From positions 1 to 64,000 of the forward strand of contig NZ_JACVFB010000004.1 in assembly GCF_014529945.1 (NCBI RefSeq): a stretch of 64,000 bases of DNA, written 5' to 3'. Source of the stretch: Chitinophaga varians. Its GTDB lineage: Bacteria; Bacteroidota; Bacteroidia; Chitinophagales; Chitinophagaceae. Below, piece by piece: positions 11,114-23,200 of this stretch. Within the stretch, counting starts at the first letter, position 1. Every line of letters starts with the position of its first letter. The translations under genes were made by a program, and so were the position numbers. A model generated the notes under the pieces. That model worked only from the letters and a program-made list of their open reading frames with translations, ran no database searches and was not told the DNA's origin.

Positions 11114-12166
11114 ATGAAAAATGAACCAGCCGGCTTACATACACCGGAGGAAGCCATGGCTTCCGGCAGGGAGCAATCTATACGCAAAGCGCCATTCTCT
11201 GAAAAGAGCGGTCAGGTATTGCCGCTACTGGTAACGCCTGCCGGTGAAAACGTTGACCTGGCGGCATGGATCAGCACACACAAAGAACAGTTTGAAGAGG
11301 AGCTGGTCAAACATGGCGGCATCCTGTTCAGAGGCTTCGGCGTAGATACCGTGGAGAAATTCAGCCAGTTCACCAAATGCTTTAACACCGACCCGCTACC
11401 ATATATGTTCAGATCATCTCCCCGTTCTGAGCTCAACGAAAATATCAGGAACATCTATACTTCCACCATTTACCCCAATGAGCGGACCATCAACATGCAT
11501 AACGAATCTTCGTATAGCCGTGTATGGGGCAGAAAAATTGTTTTCTGTTGCCTGGTGCCCGCACAGGAAGGAGGAGAAACACCCATTGCAGACTCCCGCC
11601 GGGTGCTCGCCGATATCAGTCCCGCGCTGGTAGCGAAATTCAGGGCGAAAGGGGTGAAGTACCGGAGAAACCTGTTTCCGGACCTTGGCATGCCCTGGCA
11701 GGAAGTGTTTCAGACAAATGATATTGAAGTGGCCAAAGAAATCTGCCACAAAAATAAGATCAGCTATGAATTTCCTGAACAGGACCAGATGATCATAGAA
11801 TGGACTAAACCCGCTGTATATAATCACCCTGTTTCCGGTGATGAGACCTGGTTTAACCATGTCTACTTTTTTAATAAATATTCCCGCTACGAGGAGCTAG
11901 GACTGGAAGCAGACGATTTTCTTCCCTCAGAATACCTTACCTCAGATACCTTTTTTGGTGATGGCACCGAAATATCCTTTGAAGAGTACCAGGAAATTGG
12001 CAATGCCTATAAAAAGAACCTGGTGGTATTCCCTTATCAGAAAGGAGATATCATCTTCCTGGACAATATGCTGGCAGCACATGGGCGTAATCCGTACAAA
12101 GGGGACCGCACCATTGCTACCGCTATTATGGAGGCGGCCTATGATACAGAAAGCCACTCCCTTTAA
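11114..12166 (+). CDS. TauD/SyrP-like Fe(II)/2-oxoglutarate oxygenase, probable amino-acid beta-hydroxylase
   Basis: A 350-residue member of the TauD/TfdA family of non-haem iron, 2-oxoglutarate-dependent oxygenases. The visible iron ligands are H129 and E131 (motif MHNES, an HxE rather than HxD arrangement) and H323 (AAHGRNP). R332 (KGDRT) sits where the family binds the 2-oxoglutarate carboxylate. NRPS-linked relatives such as SyrP and AsnO hydroxylate Asp or Asn at the beta carbon, free or carrier-bound. The gene lies 45 bases after NRPS1, which contains Asn and Asp modules, so beta-hydroxylation of one of these is the likely role. No other function fits as well, but the exact substrate cannot be read from sequence. 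The ATG at 11114 is the only good start near the NRPS1 stop. Confidence 0.92.
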   Translation: MKNEPAGLHTPEEAMASGREQSIRKAPFSEKSGQVLPLLVTPAGENVDLAAWISTHKEQFEEELVKHGGILFRGFGVDTVEKFSQFTKCFNTDPLPYMFRSSPRSELNENIRNIYTSTIYPNERTINMHNESSYSRVWGRKIVFCCLVPAQEGGETPIADSRRVLADISPALVAKFRAKGVKYRRNLFPDLGMPWQEVFQTNDIEVAKEICHKNKISYEFPEQDQMIIEWTKPAVYNHPVSGDETWFNHVYFFNKYSRYEELGLEADDFLPSEYLTSDTFFGDGTEISFEEYQEIGNAYKKNLVVFPYQKGDIIFLDNMLAAHGRNPYKGDRTIATAIMEAAYDTESHSL

Positions 12167-12197
12167 TTCATCTCTTTGACGTTAAAAATGGTTCGCA

Positions 12198-14213
12198 ATG
12201 TTCGTATTGGGTATTAACGGGAGCTTATCCCTCATCAATGAAAACAGGTTTAATATAAGTTATGGTGAATTCCATGACTCGGCGGCCGTGCTGCTGAAAG
12301 ACGGGAAGATAGTGGCAGCTTTTGAAGAAGAGAGATTAAACCGGATTAAACATAGTAACAAACTGCCGCTGCTGGCCATTAAAGCCTGCCTGGACAAATG
12401 CGGTATCACTGCTTCACAGGTAGATGCCTTCGCCATCCCCATGGAAGAAACGAATTTTGATGCGCTCATCGCCAGTTACCGCCGCATCGACGCTTCCTTT
12501 GCCCATGCTTCTGCCAGAGACTTTTTAAGTCATGTGTTCAGACAGTATTTTCAGGAAGATGTTTCCCCCGAAAAATTCTCCTTCGTCAATCATCACCTGG
12601 CACATGCGGCCAGCAGCTATTATCTTTCCGGTTTCGACCAAAGCCTTGTCCTCACCATCGATGGCATGGGCGATAATCTCTCCGGTGGCGTATATCAGGC
12701 CGCAAACAATGAGATAGAGAAACTGACCACATTCTCGAAAGACCATTCCATAGGCCACCTGTACCTGGAAGTAACCCGGTTGCTCGGCTTCAGCAATTTC
12801 GATGAATACAAGGTCATGGGACTGGCACCTTATGGCGACAGTGCTAAATACAGAGACATTTTCAACGGGGTGTATTCCTTGTTGCCGGAAGGGCAGTTTC
12901 ATATCGACTGGGCGGAGGTGAAGAAACTGAAAGTGCTGCTGCCCGCCAGAACAGCCCGGGAGCCGATGACGCAGGACCATAAAGATATTGCGGCCGCTGT
13001 ACAGGAAGCGATCGAAAATATTACGTTTCATGTGCTGCAGCATTACAAGGCTATGACGGGTGCTACGCACCTGTGCCTGGCCGGCGGGGTAGCGCTTAAC
13101 TGCACCATGACAGGCAGGCTGCGCTACGCCGGTATTTTCGACGATATATTCGTACAGCCGGCATCTCATGATGGCGGCATCCCGCTGGGAGCCGCCTTAG
13201 CGGTTTTTTATCAGCTGGTTCCCCGCGCGGCACGGCATAAAATGCAACATCTCTACCTGGGCAGCGAATGCCCGGATAAAGATGCCTGCGAAGCTACGGT
13301 AAACAGCTGGCGGGATTTTGTAACGGTACGTTACAGTAAAGATATTTGCAGCGAAGCGGCGAAGCTGATCGCCCATGGTAATGTGATCGGATGGTTTCAG
13401 GGCGCTTCGGAGTTTGGTCCGCGGGCACTGGGCAATCGCAGCATCCTGGCAGATCCCAGGCCGGCAGGCAACAAAGACCTGATTAATATGAAGGTGAAGA
13501 TGCGGGAAGGGTTCCGTCCTTTTGCCCCGTCGCTGCTGGCAGAAAGAGTAGAAGATATCTTCGAACTACCGGACAGTGGCCGGGAATATCCGTTTATGAG
13601 CTTCATCCTGCGGGTAAAAGAAGCGTACCGGCCTATACTGGGCGCTACCACCCATGTGGATGGCACCGCCCGGTTGCATACCGTCGCCAGAGAAATAAAT
13701 CCTGCTTATCACCAATTGATTGAAAACTTCGCCGCCATCACCGGCGTGCCCGTTGTGCTGAACACGTCGTTCAACAATAACGCTGAACCCATCGTGGACA
13801 CGCCGGAGCAGGCCATCAACTGCTTCCTGACAACAGACCTGGAATGTCTTGTTATCCATGATCTGATATTGGAGAAGAAAGAGATCACGGCAGAGAAAAT
13901 TCTTTCTTTATATCCGGAGGTGCCCGCTTTTATCAAACTCTATACAACAGAACAAGGCGGGATGCAGCAGTTCGTGGCCGGAAATACTTACAACGAGAAG
14001 AAATACGCACTTTCCTATGAATTGTATAATGCCCTGAATAATTGTGACGGGCAAAGTTCCTTCTACTCCCTGCTGGCTGATGAGATAGACAGTGGCGCCG
14101 TGGACCCTGAAGCCCTCGCTGAAGAGATCAAAGAACTCTGGTCGCTCCGTATTATCCGCGTAAGCCCTGTATTACATCCTGTAAAAACAAGCCAGGCGGC
14201 GAGGTTAGTGTAA
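12198..14213 (+). CDS. O-carbamoyltransferase, NodU/CmcH family
   Basis: A 671-residue carbamoyltransferase. The family uses carbamoyl phosphate and ATP to make a carbamoyl-adenylate and passes the carbamoyl group to a hydroxyl. The N-terminal Kae1-like half shows the opening GINGS segment, HHLAHAAS (H132, H133, H136) and the phosphate-binding LTIDGMGDN. The LAGGVALNC and SHDGG motifs follow. The C-terminal YrdC-like half has FGPRALGNRS (406-415) and FRPFAPS. Length and order are normal for the family. It sits between the oxygenase and NRPS2 with gaps of 31 and 46 bases, so it belongs to the cluster. A carbamate on a side-chain hydroxyl (Thr or a beta-hydroxylated residue) is the most economical inference. 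Confidence 0.93.
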   Translation: MFVLGINGSLSLINENRFNISYGEFHDSAAVLLKDGKIVAAFEEERLNRIKHSNKLPLLAIKACLDKCGITASQVDAFAIPMEETNFDALIASYRRIDASFAHASARDFLSHVFRQYFQEDVSPEKFSFVNHHLAHAASSYYLSGFDQSLVLTIDGMGDNLSGGVYQAANNEIEKLTTFSKDHSIGHLYLEVTRLLGFSNFDEYKVMGLAPYGDSAKYRDIFNGVYSLLPEGQFHIDWAEVKKLKVLLPARTAREPMTQDHKDIAAAVQEAIENITFHVLQHYKAMTGATHLCLAGGVALNCTMTGRLRYAGIFDDIFVQPASHDGGIPLGAALAVFYQLVPRAARHKMQHLYLGSECPDKDACEATVNSWRDFVTVRYSKDICSEAAKLIAHGNVIGWFQGASEFGPRALGNRSILADPRPAGNKDLINMKVKMREGFRPFAPSLLAERVEDIFELPDSGREYPFMSFILRVKEAYRPILGATTHVDGTARLHTVAREINPAYHQLIENFAAITGVPVVLNTSFNNNAEPIVDTPEQAINCFLTTDLECLVIHDLILEKKEITAEKILSLYPEVPAFIKLYTTEQGGMQQFVAGNTYNEKKYALSYELYNALNNCDGQSSFYSLLADEIDSGAVDPEALAEEIKELWSLRIIRVSPVLHPVKTSQAARLV

Positions 14214-14259
14214 ACATATCTTCTGATCATCTCTCCGGACATGATCTTTTAACCCTTAT

Positions 14260-17200
14260 ATGACGCGTATGAAACATTTCCTGGAAAATTTCAGAAAGCT
14301 AAATATCTCTTTCCGCATAGATGAAGACGGTAAACTGGATATCGTTGCCCCCAAAGGTGTATTGACGGAAGATGTCATCCAACAAATCAAAGAGAAAAGA
14401 GAAAACCTGATGACCTACCTGCGCAGCCTTGAAATGCAGGTGTCCCAACAACAACATATTCCGGTGGCCCCGGAACAGACATCTTATCCATTGTCTTCAT
14501 CCCAGAAGAGACTATATATCATTGATGCGGTCAGCAATGCGTCTGTAGCCTACAATATGCCGGCGGTGTTACCGCTGCCGGGAGCCACAGATCCCGCCAG
14601 GTATGAACTGGCCATTGCTGCGGTAGTGAAGCGCCATGAAATATTACGTACCGTTTTCAGGGAAAAAGAGGGAGATGTGCGTCAGTGGATTATTCCTGCC
14701 GAAGAATTCAGCATACCGCTCAGATATGTAAATCTGAGTGATGTCCCCGATGCCAGGAAAGCGGCGCAAGGCATCATCGACGAAGATATGCAGCACCCTT
14801 TCGATCTGAAGACAGGACCGCTTTTCCGGGTCATACTCATGCAACTGGCGGCAGAAGAGTTTCTCCTGTATTACAATATGCATCATATCATCAGCGATGG
14901 CTGGTCTATGAACGTATTGCTCAAGGATGTGGCCTACTATTACGATCAATATACCAAAGGGACAACGCCGGACCTGGCCCCGCTGCCTATCCAGTATAAA
15001 GACTATGCCGTATGGCAACAGGAGCAGCTGTCGGGCGCCCTGTTTGCGGAACACCGCGCTTACTGGATGCAACAGCTTCAGGGAGAATTGCCGGGACTCA
15101 CCTTGCCTTCCTACCGGCAGCGGCCCGCTATGATGACGGCTAACGGCTATGAACTGTCGGCCCGCATCAGCAACGATCTGGCAGCAAAGCTGCGCGAACT
15201 TTGCCAGCTGCAACAGGGAACACTCTTTATGGGCCTGATGTCGGTATTAAAAATGTTGCTGTTCCGCTACACCGGACAGCAAGACATCATTGTGGGCTGT
15301 CCCGTTGCGGGCAGAGATCACGCCGACCTACAGGACCAGATCGGATTTTATATCAACACCATTGCATTACGTACAGGCGTCAACGGTAGCGACAGCTTTT
15401 CGGAAGTGCTGCGGAAAGTGAGGGAGGTAACGCTCTCGGCATACAGCCATCAGCTATATCCTTTCGATAGCCTGGTGGAAGACCTCCAGGTACGCCGCGA
15501 TATGAGCAGGTCGCCTATCTGTGATATTGTGATGGTACTGCAAAATCAGTTCGATAAAAGAGACCTGAAAGACCTGGACACCAGGCAAGGCGGCTTTATT
15601 ATCGACGGCGGAAAACGTGCGGTGAAACTAGACCTCCATATTTCGTTTTTGGAAAGGGAAGGCGCAATGCATATGGGCGTGCAGTTCAACAGCGATATCT
15701 ACGACAGGGAAAGCATGGTCCGCTTTATTCACCATTACGTGAATCTGCTGACGCAGGTGATCTTACAGCCGGAAATGCCGCTGCATACGCTGGAATATAT
15801 TTCCACAGAAGAACGCCAACAACTGCTGACTGACTTTAACGATACCCAAACAGCTTTCCCCGACGATAAAAGTATCATCGATATTTTCCGGCAAAGGGTG
15901 AAAGAAAACGGGCAGATGCCGGCGGTGGCTTTCGAAGGGGAAACCATCACCTATGATGAACTGGAGGAGAAAAGTAATAAGCTGGCAAAGTATTTAATCA
16001 GAAAAGGGGTAAAACCCGGCGGCTTTATCCCTATTTGTATTGACCGGTCGGCCGAGATGATCATCAGCATCCTGGCCATACTCAAGACGGGTTGCGCCTA
16101 TGTGCCGATAGATCCTTCCTACCCGCAGGACAGGATCGATTATATGCTGAATGAAGTCGCTGCTTCTTTTATTATCTCCCATACTTTTTATAAAGATATA
16201 CTGGAAGACCAGGATGCATTTAAGTTATACGTAGATCGTGACTGGCTGGCGGTAGAAATGGAGCCTGACGGCAGCCCCGAGGTGACAATAGCGCCAGATC
16301 AGCTGGCATATATGATCTTTACCTCCGGATCTACGGGCAAACCCAAAGGGGTAATGCTCCATCATCGGGGTGTGGTGAACCTGGGGCTGAGCTATACAGC
16401 AGACCTGGGACTGAAAGCGGGGGTGGCCATCCTGCAGTTTGCCTCTTTCAGCTTCGATGCGTCCTGTGCGGAGATATTCTCTGCTTTATTAAGCGGCGGG
16501 TTGCTGGTGATACCGGTAAAAGAATCGCTGCTGTCGGCAGATTACCTGTCTGGCCTGATAGACGAGCACCGGATAGAGGTGGCTATATTCCCGCCCTCTT
16601 TCATTGCGGAGATCGGAGATATTATCGGTAAACTGAGGCTGGTGATTTCTGCCGGGGAGCCTTTGACAGCGGAGCTGGCGAAAATGGTCACTTCAAAAGG
16701 CGTTAGATTAGTAAACGGTTACGGGCCTACGGAAACAACCGTCTGCGCCAGCATGTCTGCCAACCCGGTATGGGGGCATAACAGGACCACCATTGGTAAG
16801 CCGCTGCAGAACATGTCGCTGTATATACTCGATGAGCATCTGTGCCTGCTTCCGGTAGGCGTAGCCGGCGAACTGTATATCGGCGGTTGCCAGCTGGCAC
16901 ACGGCTACTTTAAACGGGAAGACCTGACGGCGGAAAGATTTATTCCACATCCTTTTATTCCGGGAGAAAGGCTGTACCGCTCCGGCGACGTAGCCCGTTG
17001 GTTACCGGATGGAAACGTGGAATACCTCGGCAGGGCAGACGATCAGGTGAAGGTGCGCGGTTACAGGATTGAACCAGGAGAAATAGAAAATGTGCTGCTG
17101 GGTTTTGACGGGGTCGATGTTTGCCTCGTGATGGCCCGGCCGGATGCCAATGGTCGCCAGGAATTACTGGCCTACCTACAGGCAGAAGAGCCGCTGGACA

Positions 17201-20200
17201 TGGCGGCATTACGCAACTGGCTCTCAGCCAGCCTGCCCGATTACATGCTGCCGCATCACTTTATCCGGCTGGACAAATTCCCGATGACGCCCAATGGAAA
17301 AATAGACAGGAAAGCATTGCCTGACCCGGAAGACAGATCACAGGCAACCATGGCTGCCTATGTGGCGCCGGTAACGGAAACAGAGCGGATAATGGCAGAT
17401 ATATGGGGCCGCGTGCTGGGCATCCGGGAAGTAGGCATCAGAAGCAGCTTTTTTGAACTGGGTGGAGACTCCATCAAAATACTGCGCGTGATGACCGAGC
17501 TGCGGAAAGAACTGGACCTGAATATTCAGATCAGCGATATCTATAAACACAATACCATTGAAAACATCATTAGCCATGTAATGGCACAGAACGGCACCAG
17601 CGGAAGAAACGAAGAGAAAGCCGCGCTGGAAACTGCTGTGAGAGAAAAAATAGAACACCTGAAAGCACAGGTGCTGGCATCCCTCCCGCAGGAGGTGGCC
17701 GCGAATGTGGAAGATATCTATCCCATGAGCGACATCGAGAAAGGAATGGTGTACGAATCCCTGCTGAATGAAAAATTAAGTATCTATCATGATCAGATCA
17801 TACAAAGAAAGGTGATGATAGATTTTGATTTTAACCTGTTCAGTAAAGCGGTGGAGCTGATGGCGGAAAAACATGAGATCCTCCGCACCAGTTTTAACCT
17901 CAGCGATTACGACACCGAAATACAGATCGTTCACCGGAAAATAAGTCCGCGTACCGGCTATAAAGATTTGTCCGGTATGCCAAGAACAGCGCAGGAACAA
18001 CACGTACAGCAATTTGTAAATGATGAGCGCAAAGACCCTTTCGTGCCCGCTGTGGCCCCGCTCTGGAGAATACATGCCTTTAACTTCGGCAACGATGAAA
18101 TGATATTCCTTTTCCAGGCGCATCATGCTATCATCGATGGGTGGAGTGATGCCTCCTTTAGCACAGAGCTGCACAATATCTACCGGCATCTGAAAACAGA
18201 CGTTGACTATAAGCCTGCCCGTTTGAAATCCGCCTACCGGGATTTTATTATCAGGCACGAAATGGACCGGCAGGATGAGCACATCCGGCAGTTCTGGCGG
18301 GATGAACTCTCTGGCGCCCGTCGCCTGGAACTGTTTGCGGACAAGCTCCATTTCGATACTTTCTCCCAATACCTGGAACCAGCGTTCTACCAGAAGATCG
18401 AAAAACTGGCATCGTCATTACGTACTACCGTGAAAGTAGTATCGTTGAGCGCCTATCTGGAGATGCTGGGATTATTGAGTTATGAAAGGGAAGTAATGGC
18501 CGGCGTGGTGACCAACAATCGCCCCGATTGTGAAGATGGCGATAAAATACTCGGCTGTTTCCTCAATACACTGCCATTCAGAATGACGACGGGAGGAAGT
18601 GAGTCTGTATCAGCGTTTATCACCAGGATACATGAGAAATGCGTGACACTGAAAGAGTATGAGCACCTGAGCACCCTGGAAATATTGCAGCTGCACGGAA
18701 AACAGGCAGACTACAAGAATCCTTTCTTTGACATGATTTTTAATTTTGTTGACTTCCACGCCTATGATTCCATGATGGAAGATACCGCCTCCGACAGCAA
18801 ACAGTCGGCCTTGCCGGCAATGGCGATCAGCGGATACGGACGCAACAACAACTTCTTTACAACAACCGTTAGCCTTACCGGTGGCAGCTACAAACTGTCC
18901 ATGAGCATTGCACGGCAAACCTTGCCCGGCTTCAGTGCCGATAAAGCTGGTAAACTGTTCCTGGAGATACTGAAACAGATGGTGGAGCGGCCGCTCATGC
19001 CGGTCTGCAAACTGGCCGACCTGCGGCAGCCGTCGAATAATAACCAGCAGGAATTATCTTACTACTGGAACCAGAAGCTGAAAAACACAGCGCCTTTCCG
19101 TCTGGAAGGCGACAAAGAAAAACTACAGGGGCAGCAACCCTACCAGGCCCGGGTATCACTTTATCAGTTCAGCAGAGAGCTGTCAGACCGGATCACCCAA
19201 TGCGCCGACGAGCTGGGCACTACCGCCAACATGTTGCTGCTGACGGCTTTCAACGCATTATTATACCGCTACAGCCGGACCCCTGAAATTGTTACCGGCC
19301 TGGTTTGCAGGAATACGGCCGGAAAGGAAACCAGCCGTGTTATCCTGAAAAATGACCTCACACCGGCGCTCCTCTTTACCGGGCTGCTGGAACAGGTAGT
19401 GGTGGATTACCGCAATGCAACAGCCCTGGGATGGATGCCGCTGGAAGAAATACCGGAACTGAATATTACATCAGCGCACGAATACTTCGATATCCTGGTA
19501 GATTTTCAAACGGCATCGCCGGCGGCCATCGCTGTGGAAAATGGCCCGGCTGCAGACCTGAACCTGTTGATCAGTCAACAGGATGGCCGGTTTGAAATAC
19601 AGGTGTTGTTTAACCAGCAGTATTATCATATTGCCAGAATAGAGCGGATGACCGGTCATTATGCCCACCTCCTTACTGCAATACTGGAAAAACCGTATCA
19701 GCCGCTTGCTACCATAGCATACCTGCCCGACGCTGAAAAGCAACATTTGCTGAGCGTTCAGAACGACCTGTATGTGGACTATCCAACAGATAAAACAATT
19801 GTACAACTGTTTGAAGAACAGGTGGAGAAATACCCGCACCACATCGCGGTGGTGTCTGGTGAGGATACGATCAGCTATGAACTGCTCAACAGCAGGGCCA
19901 ACAAACTGGCGGCTTATCTGCGCATGCGCTACCACATCGCACCGCAGGACCTGGTAGGCATTACGCTGGACAAAGGAATAGAGATGGCGGTGGCCATCAT
20001 AGCAATCATAAAAGCGGGCGGTGCTTACGTGCCGATCGATCCCGCCTATCCGGAAGAGCGTATCACCTACATCGCTACGGACAGCAATTGCAAAGTAGTG
20101 ATTGACGAAGACATGCTGACAGCATGTAGCCAGGAAATAGCGGCCTGTCCGGACAGTAATCTTCCGTGGGTTAATCAGCCGCAGGACCTGGCCTACGTGA

Positions 20201-23200
20201 TCTACACGTCCGGTACGTCCGGCAAGCCCAAAGGCGCGCTGTTGACGCACAACAATGTGGTGCGGCTCATGATTACGGAAAAGCCGCTGTACGATTTCTC
20301 GGCTGACGATGTGTGGACCATGTTCCACTCCTATGGCTTCGACTTCTCCGTATGGGAAATGTACGGCGCCCTGCTCTTCGGCGGCAAACTGGTGATGGTC
20401 CCGTCAGACGTGGCCAAAGACCCTGCTGCTTTCCGTTCGCTGATGATAAAGGAAGCCGTGACCATTCTGAACCAGACGCCCTCTGCTTTTTATAACCTGA
20501 TACGGCACGAGCTGGAAAACGATACGGCACAGCTGAATCTCAGGTACGTAATTTTTGGCGGTGAGGCCTTGAGCCCGGCGAAACTAACGGAATGGCACCA
20601 ACGTTATCCCGACACAAAACTGATCAATATGTACGGCATCACGGAAACAACGGTGCACGTTACCTATAAGCTGGTCACCGCAACGGAGATAGCCGCCAAC
20701 AGCGCCAGCATCGGGGTGGCCATCCCCACGCTCAGCTGTTACGTGATGGATGAGTATCAGCAACTGTTGCCCATCGGTATGTCCGGTGAACTGTGCGTGG
20801 GCGGAGAAGGGGTTTGTAATGGCTATCTCAACAGACCGGAACTGACCAGTCAGCGTTTTATCCCCAATCCGTATAACAGCGCAGAACGGCTTTATCGCTC
20901 CGGCGACCGCGCCCGGTTGCTGGACAACGGAGAGTTGGAATACAGCGGACGTATAGACGATCAGGTGAAAATACGCGGCTACAGAATAGAACTGGGTGAA
21001 ATCGCCTATACGCTGAACAATATCAGCGGTATTAAAGACGCAGTGGTAACAGCACGGCCGGACAGGAACGGGGAAATGTGCCTGGTAGCCTATCTGGTGG
21101 CAGAGAGGAGCATAGACCCGGCGGAGTTGAGAACATTATTGTCAAAAGAGTTGCCGCAGTATATGCTCCCCGATTATTTTGTGCAGCTGAAGAAAATGCC
21201 ACTGACCTCCAACGGTAAAACAGATAAAAAGAGTTTACCCGATCCGGACGGCATCGCACTGGAAACAAATGTCAGCTATATAGCACCCCGCAATGCGGTA
21301 GAGGAGAAGCTGGTGAAAATATGGGAGAGCGTGCTGGGCAGAACGGGCATTGGTGTAAAACATAATTTCTTTGAATGCGGTGGTCATAGTATAAAAATCA
21401 CCCGTCTGGCAAGTATTGTCAATAAAGAATTTGGGATAAAAATCCCCCTGAAGGCCCTGTTCTCTATGACAAGTCTCGAAGAACAGGCCAACTTTATCAC
21501 CAACGCGACGCCCGGTGCTTTCGTGGATATCAGGCCGGTAGACTTACAGGATGATTACCCGGTTTCTTCTTCACAGCACAGAATGTGGGTGCTGAGCCAG
21601 TTTGAAGCCAGCTCCCGCGCTTATTATATACTGGGTAAATTTTACCTCGAAGGAAAATATGATGTACCGGCGCTGGAAAAAGCACTGAATTGTGTAGTCG
21701 CCCGTCATGAAATTCTCCGTACTACTTTCAGGGAAAATAAAGAAGGCGCCTTACGGCAGGTGGTCCATCCGTTTGACACATTCCCACCCCTCTTCCGCTA
21801 TAAAGACATGGAAGGTATGCAGGAAGAAGTCATCAGAGCGTATCTGAACATGAATGATGCCCTGGACTTCGATCTGGAAAAAGGACCGCTGTTAAGGGTG
21901 GGATTGATACGACTCGATGCGGAGAAGTACCTCCTGCATTTTAATATGCACCATATTATCAGCGACGGATGGTCCATGGATTTGCTGAAAGAGGAGCTGA
22001 TGGCCTATTACAGGATCTTTGAAAACGGAGCGATACCGGAGGTGCAACCGTTGAAAATTCAATATAAGGATTACGCTTCCTGGCAACAGCAGCAGCTGTC
22101 CGGTGAAGCTTTTGATACGCACCGCGCTTACTGGAAACAACAGCTGTCAGGCACGCTGCCGGTACTCTCCCTGCCGCTCAACAGGCCACGGCCCGCAGTG
22201 ATGGGACATAACGGCTTCGAACTGGCTACGGTGATAGCGCATACTACTACCGACCGGTTATTGGCACTGTGCCGTGATAATGATGCCACGCTGTTTATGG
22301 GCTTGCTGGCGGTCATGAAAACATTGTTGTTCCGCTACTCCGGGCAGGAAGATATTATCATCGGCTGCCCCGTGGCAGGAAGGGAACACGCCGCGCTGGA
22401 AGATCAGATCGGCCTGTATGTCAACACCCTGGTGATGCGTACGCAACTCTCCGGTGCTGACACGGTGGCCGGACTACTGGATAAAATCAGAAGCGTGGCC
22501 CTGGCTGCCTATTCACATCAGGCATATCCGTTTGATAAACTGGTGGAAGAACTGAACGTCCGCCGCGATGTCAGCCATTCGGCTATCTTCAATGTGATCA
22601 TGGCCTTCCAGAACCAGCATGATTTCACAGAAGAAGCGTTTAACCCGGACCCGGAAGCATACGGTATCAGAGAGGCGGGCAACTGTTCGCTGAAAACAGA
22701 CCTGCATATCTCCTTTGCGCCAAAAGCAGACGGCCTGCATATGAACGTGCAGTACAACACCGACATCTTCGACAAAGAGACGATCGCCGGTTTGATCGGA
22801 CACTTTAAAAATCTGTTGCTGTCGGCTGCAGACAGCCCCGCACAACCCATATCCCGGCTACAATATTTATCAGCCCGCGAACAGGAAACGTTGTTGCATG
22901 ACTTCAATGACACCGCAACCGTATATCCGGAAGGGTTAGTCACCACCGACCTGTTCAGGAAGCAGGCGGCCTTAACGCCCGATCATATCGCGCTCTATTA
23001 TCAGGGTGAAACGATGAGTTACCAGGAACTGGACGAACAGAGCAATCAGTTTGCACATTTCCTCCAAAAGAAAGGCGTGCAAAAGGGCATGCTGATACCG
23101 CTTTGCCTGGACCGCTCTTTCGATATGATAGTGGGTATCCTGGGCATCATGAAAGCGGGAGCTGCTTATGTGCCCATCGATCCGGCCTATCCGCAGGAGC

